This document shows, piece after piece, positions 6,007 through 10,801 of a stretch of DNA of 10,801 bases. The stretch is from assembly GCA_017425745.1 (NCBI GenBank), contig JAFOXT010000388.1:1-10801 (forward strand), read 5' to 3'. Source of the DNA: Clostridia bacterium. GTDB lineage: Bacteria > Bacillota > Clostridia > Oscillospirales > Acutalibacteraceae. Position numbers and translations under genes: made by a program. Each line of letters starts with the position of its first letter. Position 1 is the stretch's first letter. The notes under the pieces were generated by a model, which worked only from the letters and a program-made list of their open reading frames with translations, made no database searches and had not been told where the DNA came from.

Positions 6007-7902
6007 ATGGCAAAGATTATCGGTATTGACTTAGGTACAACAAACTCATGCGTAGCAGTTATTGAAGGCGGCGAGCCCGTAGTTATCGCTAACGCAGAAG
6101 GCGCAAGAACAACTCCCTCAGTGGTTGCTTTCTCAAAGACAGGCGAAAGAATGGTAGGTCAGGTTGCAAAGCGTCAGGCAGTAACAAACCCCGACAGAAC
6201 AATTGCTTCAATCAAGCGACAGATGGGTTCAAACTATCACGTTTCAATTGACGGCAAAAACTATACACCTCAGGAAATTTCAGCAATGATTCTTCAGAAG
6301 CTTAAGGCTGATGCAGAAGCATATCTCGGCGACAAGGTAACAGAAGCAGTTATCACAGTTCCTGCTTACTTCACAGACGCTCAGCGTCAGGCTACAAAGG
6401 ACGCAGGTAAAATTGCAGGTCTTGAAGTTAAGAGAATCATCAACGAGCCCACAGCAGCAGCTCTTGCTTACGGTATTGACAAGGAAACAGATCAGAAGGT
6501 TATGGTATACGACCTTGGCGGCGGTACATTCGACGTTTCAATTATTGAAATGGGCGACGGCGTTCAGGAGGTTCTTGCAACTGCAGGTAACAACCGTCTT
6601 GGTGGTGACGACTTCGACCAGAGAATCATCGACTGGCTTGTTGCAGGCTTCAAGGCTGAGCAGGGTGTAGACCTTCGCGGTGACAAGATGGCTATGCAGA
6701 GACTTAAGGAAGCTGCAGAAAAGGCTAAAATTGAGCTTTCAGGCGTAACAACATCACAGATTTCACTTCCCTATATCACAGCTGATGCAACAGGTCCCAA
6801 GCACCTTGAAACAACTCTTTCAAGAGCAAAGTTCAACGAGCTTACAGCTGACCTTGTAGAGGCTACAATGGGTCCCGTTCGTCAGGCAATGAGCGACTCA
6901 GGTCTCAACGCTTCACAGATTGACAAGGTTCTTATGGTTGGCGGTTCATCAAGAATTCCCGCTGTAAACGATGCAATCAAGAACTTCCTCGGTAAGGAAC
7001 CCTTCAAGGGCATCAACCCCGACGAATGTGTAGCAATCGGTGCTTCACTCCAGGGTGGTGTACTCGGCGGCGACGTTAAGGGTCTTCTCCTTCTTGACGT
7101 AACACCTCTTTCACTCGGTATCGAAACAATGGGCGGTATCAACACAAAGGTTATCGAAAGAAATACAACAATCCCCACAAAGAAGAGCCAGATTTTCTCA
7201 ACTGCAGTTGACAATCAGCCTTCAGTAGAGGTTCACGTGCTTCAGGGTGAACGTGAATTTGCAAGAGACAACAAGACTCTCGGTGTGTTCAGCCTTGACG
7301 GCATTATGCCGGCTCGTCGCGGTGTTCCTCAGATTGAAGTAACATTCGACATTGACGCAAACGGTATTGTACACGTTTCAGCTAAGGACCTCGGCACAGG
7401 CAAGGAACAGTCAATTTCAATTACAGCTTCAACAAATATGTCAAAGGAAGACATTGAAAAGGCTGTAAGAGAAGCTGAGCAGTTTGCTGAAGAAGACAAG
7501 AAGCGCCGTGAAGATATCGACGCAAGAAACGAAGCAGACCAGATGGTTTACCAGTGCGAAAAGATTCTTTCAGACGAAGGCTCAAAGCTCGACGAAGCTG
7601 ACAAGGCAGAAATTCAGAGCAAGATTGATTCACTCAAGAATGCTCTTCAGGGTGAAGACATCAACCTCATCAAGAATGAAAAGGAAGCTCTTACTCAGGC
7701 ATTCTACAAGCTCAGCGAAAAGCTCTATCAGCAGGCTCAGGCTGCTCAGGGCGGTGCTGCAGGTGCACAGGGCTTCAACCCCAATGATTTTGCAGGTGCA
7801 GGCGGCTTTGGCGGTGACGCAGGCTTCGGTGGCGGTGCTGCTGATAACGGCGGTTACACAGATGCAGGCTACACAGACGCTAACTTCACAGACGCTAACT
7901 AA
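6007..7902 (+). CDS. dnaK: DnaK, Hsp70 chaperone
   Basis: The product has 631 residues. The ATPase domain starts IIGIDLGTTNSCVAV, then VPAYFTDAQRQATKDAG (118-134), INEPTAAALAYG (145-156), the phosphate loop DLGGGTFD (169-176) and VGGSSRIP (311-318). The interdomain linker is around 355-368 and reads VKGLLLLDVTPLSLG, where VKDVLLLDV is more usual. The substrate domain and lid follow. No insertion lies between RQMGSNYHV and IDGKNYTPQ, the Firmicutes-type arrangement. The C-terminus is glycine/alanine-rich and ends in three near-copies of a five-residue unit (YTDAG, YTDAN, FTDAN) in place of an acidic EEVD-like tail. GGAGGT at 5992-5997 sets the start. The 65-base grpE-dnaK gap is AT-rich and shows no clear promoter or terminator. 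Favoured codons such as AAC, GAC and TTC suggest high expression. Confidence 0.98.
   Translation: MAKIIGIDLGTTNSCVAVIEGGEPVVIANAEGARTTPSVVAFSKTGERMVGQVAKRQAVTNPDRTIASIKRQMGSNYHVSIDGKNYTPQEISAMILQKLKADAEAYLGDKVTEAVITVPAYFTDAQRQATKDAGKIAGLEVKRIINEPTAAALAYGIDKETDQKVMVYDLGGGTFDVSIIEMGDGVQEVLATAGNNRLGGDDFDQRIIDWLVAGFKAEQGVDLRGDKMAMQRLKEAAEKAKIELSGVTTSQISLPYITADATGPKHLETTLSRAKFNELTADLVEATMGPVRQAMSDSGLNASQIDKVLMVGGSSRIPAVNDAIKNFLGKEPFKGINPDECVAIGASLQGGVLGGDVKGLLLLDVTPLSLGIETMGGINTKVIERNTTIPTKKSQIFSTAVDNQPSVEVHVLQGEREFARDNKTLGVFSLDGIMPARRGVPQIEVTFDIDANGIVHVSAKDLGTGKEQSISITASTNMSKEDIEKAVREAEQFAEEDKKRREDIDARNEADQMVYQCEKILSDEGSKLDEADKAEIQSKIDSLKNALQGEDINLIKNEKEALTQAFYKLSEKLYQQAQAAQGGAAGAQGFNPNDFAGAGGFGGDAGFGGGAADNGGYTDAGYTDANFTDAN
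7855..7899 (+). repeat. Three tandem 15-bp repeats in the dnaK tail
   Basis: Three in-frame 15-base units at 7855-7869, 7870-7884 and 7885-7899 encode YTDAG, YTDAN and FTDAN, followed directly by the stop codon. The last two units differ only in their first codon (TAC versus TTC). The pattern suggests duplication at the very end of the gene. Confidence 0.85.
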
Positions 7903-8180
7903 AAGGCAACGGCAATCGGACCAAATAAGGTTTAATGGGGTATATTTTCCCCGTAGCTTCGTTAAAAATCCTCGCAATACGCAAGTATTGCTTGCGGTTT
8001 TTGCCTAGCTACAAGAAAAATCTCCCTCCATTAAACTTCGAAGAATCTAAAATGCCCGAGATGTGGTGCATTTGGGATTTTCTTCGACGAAGGAATACTT
8101 GCGTATTTCGAGGAGAAAAAATTACAAAGGTGCTGCATATCGGACATTTTAGACTTATTCGGTTCGGTTGCTGTTGCCTT
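7903..8180 (+). repeat. 278-base two-armed inverted-repeat element between dnaK and dnaJ
   Basis: Starts at the base after the dnaK stop. A 27-position closing stem (7903-7929 with 8154-8180) pairs at 26 positions on the + strand, three as G-U, with one A-C mismatch. Inside are two long imperfect hairpins. Arm 1 (7930-8036) includes GTTTAATGG/CCATTAAAC, TTTTC/GAAAA, GTAGCT/AGCTAC, AAAAATC/GGTTTTT and GCAATAC/GTATTGC with a GCAA tetraloop (7981-7984). Arm 2 (8046-8153) has a 24-position stem (8046-8069/8130-8153, two mismatches), then shorter helices up to AATAC/GTATT with loop TTGC (8099-8102). A nine-base linker joins the arms. No credible gene lies in it. It may be a MITE-like repeat or a structured RNA in the operon transcript. 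Alternative pairings exist, for example GGGG/CCCC at 7937-7952 and a local hairpin at 8038-8087. Confidence 0.8.
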
Positions 8181-8218
8181 AAAACCCATAGGGCTGTCAT
8201 AACCGACAGCCCTGTTTT
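8181..8218 (+). terminator. Terminator- or attenuator-like hairpin just before dnaJ
   Basis: A perfect 9-bp stem AGGGCTGTC/GACAGCCCT (8190-8198 with 8205-8213) has a six-base loop and is followed by GTTTT. AAAAC at 8181-8185 could extend the stem with GTTTT (8214-8218) across a four-base bulge. The T run is short, so termination is likely partial. The dnaJ ribosome site GAGAGG begins one base after the T run, so the hairpin could also affect translation or mark an RNA 5' end. A dnaJ promoter inside the 331-base gap is not evident. Confidence 0.6.
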
Positions 8219-8233
8219 GAGAGGATAATATAA

Positions 8234-9409
8234 ATGGCAGAAAACAAACGAGATTATTACGAAGTGCTGGGTGTAAGCAAGACAGCTTCTGACGATGAAA
8301 TCAAAAAAGCCTACCGTAAGGTTGCAAAGCAGTATCACCCTGACCTTAATCCCGGTGATGCAACAGCCGAGGCTAAATTCAAGGAAGCAAACGAAGCTTA
8401 TGAGGTGCTTTCAGACTCAGATAAAAAGGCAAGATACGACCAGTACGGCCACGCAGGTGTAGACCCCAATTTCGGAGCAGGCGGCTTCGGTGGCGGTTTC
8501 GGCGGTGGCTTCGGTGATTTTGACCTTGGCGACATTCTCGGCAGTATGTTCGGCTTTGGCGGTGGCGGCTTCGGTGGAGGCAGACAGCAGAATCCCAACG
8601 CACCGAGAAAAGGCTCAACAATTCAGACCAACGTTACAATTTCCTTTGAAGAAGCGGCAAAGGGCTGCAAGAAAAAGGTTAACATAACAAAGGTTGAAAG
8701 ATGCTCCGAATGTTCAGGCAGCGGTGCTGCAAAGGGTACATCACCTGAAACCTGTCAGACCTGTGGCGGTCGCGGTCAGGTTCAGGTTCAGCAGAGAACT
8801 GCTTTCGGTGTAATGAGCACATCAAGACAGTGCAGTGCCTGTGGCGGTAAGGGTAAAATTGTAAAAACGCCCTGTCAGAAGTGTCACGGCACAGGAGCAC
8901 AGAGCAAACAGCAGAGCGTTGAAATTGACATTCCCGCAGGTATTGACGACAGACAGTCACTTAATGTACGAGGCGGCGGTAACAGTGGAATCAACGGTGG
9001 TCCTGCAGGTGACCTTCGTGTAAACGTAAATGTAAGACCCCATCCCTTCTTTGAGCGTGACGGCTTCGATGTATGGTGCGAGGTTACCGTAACCTACGCT
9101 CAGGCTGCTTTAGGTGACACTCTTTATGTTCCCACTCTTGACGGAAAGGTTAAGTACGACCTTCCTGCAGGTACACAGCCCGGTGAAGTGTTCCGTTTCA
9201 GAAACAGAGGTATTCAGCAGCTTTCAGGCAGAGGCAAGGGTGACCAGTTTGTTAAAATCGTGGTTGACGTGCCTAAGAATCTTTCAAATGAACAGAAGGA
9301 TATGCTGAGAAAATTCAACGATTCACTTCCCAATAAGCCCAAGAACAATATTCCCGATGAACCTATTGTGGGCGAGGAAAAGAAGAGCTTTTTCGACAGA
9401 TTCAGATAA
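8234..9409 (+). CDS. dnaJ: DnaJ, Hsp40 co-chaperone
   Basis: The product has 391 residues. The J domain (about 5-72) has the essential HPD at 35-37, which stimulates DnaK ATP hydrolysis. A Gly/Phe-rich region (79-117) contains the DFDLGDILGSMFG segment. The cysteine-rich domain has all four zinc repeats: C157/C160, C174/C177, C200/C203 and C214/C217, each CxxCxGxG. The two beta-barrel substrate domains and C-terminal dimerisation region follow, ending KKSFFDRFR. It is a complete type A DnaJ that hands unfolded clients to DnaK. The start follows GAGAGG (8219-8224). It is fourth in the chaperone operon, but a structured element and a terminator-like hairpin separate it from dnaK, so its level may differ from DnaK. 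Confidence 0.98.
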   Translation: MAENKRDYYEVLGVSKTASDDEIKKAYRKVAKQYHPDLNPGDATAEAKFKEANEAYEVLSDSDKKARYDQYGHAGVDPNFGAGGFGGGFGGGFGDFDLGDILGSMFGFGGGGFGGGRQQNPNAPRKGSTIQTNVTISFEEAAKGCKKKVNITKVERCSECSGSGAAKGTSPETCQTCGGRGQVQVQQRTAFGVMSTSRQCSACGGKGKIVKTPCQKCHGTGAQSKQQSVEIDIPAGIDDRQSLNVRGGGNSGINGGPAGDLRVNVNVRPHPFFERDGFDVWCEVTVTYAQAALGDTLYVPTLDGKVKYDLPAGTQPGEVFRFRNRGIQQLSGRGKGDQFVKIVVDVPKNLSNEQKDMLRKFNDSLPNKPKNNIPDEPIVGEEKKSFFDRFR

Positions 9410-9410
9410 A

Positions 9411-9443
9411 AACTAAACCGCTGATTAATTTCAGCGGTTAGTT
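9411..9443 (+). terminator. Hairpin after dnaJ, probable weak terminator
   Basis: A 13-bp stem (9411-9424 with 9431-9443, core ACCGCTGA/TCAGCGGT) has one bulged A and a six-base loop, starting one base after the dnaJ stop. The following run is only ATCTTT, so termination is probably incomplete. The next gene has no room for its own promoter downstream of it, which suggests read-through. Confidence 0.55.
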
Positions 9444-9462
9444 ATCTTTGGAGGAAAAAACA

Positions 9463-9921
9463 ATGAGAAGAAAAGACAGAGAACAAACAAAAGAGTTTGC
9501 ACTTAAAGTTGCAGACAACTGCGATTATGCAGTGATGTCAATGGTTGACCCTGATGGCAATCCCTACTGTGTACCACTTTCAATTGTGAGAGAAGGAGAA
9601 AATCTTTATTTTCACTGTGCACTTGAAGGGTATAAGCTTGAATGTCTGAGAAATAACAACAATGTGTGCATTTCATGTGTAGGCAGAACAAAAAATGTTC
9701 CAGAGGAATTTACAACGGAATTTGAGTCAGCGATAATCAGAGGCAAAGCCTTTGAAGTGATCGAAAAAGAAGAGAAAATTCACGCACTGAAGCTTATCTG
9801 TCTTCGCTATGCAAAGAGTAATATGGCGAATTTTGATTCGGCAATAGAGCAGAGTCTTACACGCACAGGTATCTGGAAAATTGAAATTGAAGATATTACG
9901 GGTAAAGCAAAAACAGTATAA
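9463..9921 (+). CDS. Pyridoxamine 5'-phosphate oxidase-fold flavoprotein, Nim-like
   Basis: The product has 152 residues from the ATG at 9463, chosen because GGAGG (9450-9454) sits eight bases upstream; an in-frame TTG at 9448 precedes that site and is unlikely. The split-barrel FMN-binding signature is visible: DYAVMSMVDPDGNPYCVPLS (21-40), then LYFHCALEGYKLECL (48-62) and NVCISCVG (67-74), with a C-terminal GIWKIEIEDITGK. This arrangement is typical of the small Nim-like/PNPOx-related proteins common in anaerobes. They bind FMN or heme, and some reduce nitroimidazoles; actual resistance activity cannot be inferred. The protein is cytoplasmic and cysteine-rich (seven Cys). It follows dnaJ after a weak hairpin and is followed by a terminator, so it may be a read-through tail of the heat-shock operon. 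Confidence 0.8.
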   Translation: MRRKDREQTKEFALKVADNCDYAVMSMVDPDGNPYCVPLSIVREGENLYFHCALEGYKLECLRNNNNVCISCVGRTKNVPEEFTTEFESAIIRGKAFEVIEKEEKIHALKLICLRYAKSNMANFDSAIEQSLTRTGIWKIEIEDITGKAKTV

Positions 9922-9928
9922 TAACAAC

Positions 9929-9961
9929 AAAGGAACTGCCATAAGAAAAAACAGTTCCTTT
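9929..9961 (+). terminator. Intrinsic terminator after the Nim-like gene
   Basis: A 10-bp perfect stem (AAAGGAACTG at 9929-9938 with CAGTTCCTTT at 9952-9961) encloses a 13-base A-rich loop, with T and AT-rich sequence after it. It lies eight bases after the stop codon and before the next promoter. Confidence 0.7.
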
Positions 9962-9979
9962 TAAATTTAATTAAATCCC

Positions 9980-10008
9980 TTGATTTGCCGTAGCTTATCT
10001 GTTAATAT
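9980..10008 (+). promoter_or_regulatory. Sigma-A promoter with extended -10 for the phosphoesterase gene
   Basis: -35 TTGATT (9980-9985), 17-base spacer, -10 TAATAT (10003-10008) preceded by TGT, the extended -10 pattern. The predicted start near 10015 leaves a leader of about 23 bases with AGGAG at 10026-10030. No operator is visible. Confidence 0.75.
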
Positions 10009-10037
10009 TAAATAGAGAAAAATTTAGGAGAAAAAAT

Positions 10038-10801
10038 ATGAAAGAAACAAAATTTTATCTTATAACCGATACCCATTACTTTGCCCCTGAGCTGGGCTGC
10101 AGCGGCCCTGAATATGACGATTTTATGCACTATGAGCAGAAATGCTTTGCAGAAACCGCAAGCATAAACCGCAGTGTAATTGACTATCTCAAAGAGGCTA
10201 AGGAAGCCGATAATGTGCTTATTGCAGGTGACCTTTCCTTCAACGGTGAAATTGAAAGCCACCGTGAGTTTATTGCACTTCTTGATGAACTCAGAGAAAG
10301 CGGTAAAAACGTTTATGTAGTAACTGCTGACCACGACTTTAAATATGACGGAGATACCTTTGCTTTCGGCGAAAACGGCAGATACAGTCCTGAAGGCACA
10401 AAAAGAGAAGACCTTCCCGAGCTTTACAAAAGCTTCGGCTTCGGTCAGGCTATTGCTGAAGACAGAGAGCATCTTTCCTATGTTGCACAGATAGGTGAGG
10501 GCGTAAGACTTCTTGCACTTAACTGTGACTTCAAGAAAAAAGGAAATCACCACTTCAAGGAAGAACAGCTCCAATGGATAAAAGAACAAGCCCAAAAAGC
10601 CCGTGAAGACGGTCAGATGCTTTTCGCTATGAATCACTATCCCATTCTTGGCGGACAGCCTTTAATGGCCCTTATTGAGCCTATGAGCGTGCGTGATTCT
10701 CACGAAACTGCAACCTTCCTTGCAGATAACGGAATTCACCTTGTTTTCACCGGTCATATGCACAATCAGAGCATCAATTTCATTGAAACCGAAAAGGGCA
10801 A
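10038..10801 (+). CDS. Calcineurin-like metallophosphoesterase (3' partial)
   Basis: An ATG at 10038 with AGGAG eight bases upstream opens a frame that runs off the window, giving 254 residues. The metallophosphoesterase blocks appear in order: TDTH (10-13), AGDLSFNGE (63-71), ADHD (97-100, where GNHD is usual), NHYP (199-202, where GHxP is common) and TGHMHN (238-243). These supply the two-metal site that cleaves phosphomono- or diesters. The protein has no signal peptide, so it is probably cytoplasmic. The missing C-terminus hides any further domain; full-length relatives in Clostridia often continue well beyond this point. The Asp for Asn at residue 98 is notable, since that Asn normally bridges metal and substrate. 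The substrate is unknown. It appears to start a new transcription unit. Confidence 0.85.
   Translation, partial: MKETKFYLITDTHYFAPELGCSGPEYDDFMHYEQKCFAETASINRSVIDYLKEAKEADNVLIAGDLSFNGEIESHREFIALLDELRESGKNVYVVTADHDFKYDGDTFAFGENGRYSPEGTKREDLPELYKSFGFGQAIAEDREHLSYVAQIGEGVRLLALNCDFKKKGNHHFKEEQLQWIKEQAQKAREDGQMLFAMNHYPILGGQPLMALIEPMSVRDSHETATFLADNGIHLVFTGHMHNQSINFIETEKG

Noticed and set aside
7935..8338. Open frames on both strands across the dnaK-dnaJ gap
   Set aside because: They lie inside the inverted-repeat element or overlap the dnaJ start, have no good ribosome sites and low-complexity or unrecognisable products.
8398..8598. Proline-rich minus-strand frame
   Set aside because: It is the antisense of the Gly/Phe-rich region of dnaJ; the proline repeats simply mirror glycine codons.
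9448..9462. TTG start five codons before the Nim-like ATG
   Set aside because: The GGAGG ribosome site lies inside that extension, so translation must begin at the ATG at 9463.
10008..10637. Long open frame on the minus strand opposite the phosphoesterase gene
   Set aside because: The + strand frame has all the metallophosphoesterase motifs in order, a ribosome site and a promoter; the minus translation matches no family I recognise and is cysteine/phenylalanine-rich as antisense frames often are.

Overview
The window looks like chromosome from an anaerobic, moderately low-GC Clostridia-type Firmicute, most like the Ruminococcaceae/Oscillospiraceae. Three things point there: the hrcA-grpE-dnaK-dnaJ order behind one CIRCE operator, a DnaK without the N-terminal-domain insertion seen in proteobacterial DnaK, and an nfnAB pair typical of fermentative anaerobes. 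Shine-Dalgarno sites are strong and intergenic DNA is AT-rich. The genus call is inference.

Region 1 (1-3137). The end of nfnA, all of nfnB, and a GtrA-like four-helix membrane protein lie close together on the + strand. nfnA and nfnB encode the electron-bifurcating ferredoxin/NADH/NADPH transhydrogenase. A bidirectional terminator at 2630-2661 separates this block from a convergent minus-strand gene for a small stand-alone SLOG (YspA-type) Rossmann protein, which has its own promoter.

Region 2 (3138-4375). A metallo-beta-lactamase-fold hydrolase with complete metal-ligand motifs is followed by a 311-base gap. The gap holds a 100-bp perfect cloverleaf: an 11-bp closing stem and three hairpin arms with no unpaired base at the junction. 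It ends with a consensus sigma-A promoter and a perfect CIRCE element.

Region 3 (4376-9409). This is the class I heat-shock operon: hrcA (repressor), grpE (nucleotide exchange), dnaK (Hsp70) and dnaJ (Hsp40). DnaK and DnaJ carry the expected motifs, and DnaJ has all four zinc-binding CxxCxGxG repeats. Between dnaK and dnaJ is a 331-base gap almost filled by a 278-base inverted-repeat structure with a 27-position closing stem and two long arms. A terminator-like hairpin follows it, just before the dnaJ ribosome binding site. No second CIRCE is visible, so dnaJ expression from the CIRCE promoter would have to read through both structures.

Region 4 (9410-10801). A pyridoxamine-phosphate-oxidase-fold (Nim-like) flavoprotein gene lies between two hairpins. 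Then a strong extended -10 promoter precedes a calcineurin-like metallophosphoesterase gene that runs off the window end.

The most unusual material is the two non-coding structured elements, at 4093-4192 and 7903-8180. Both could be miniature repeats or structured RNAs; the sequence alone cannot decide.
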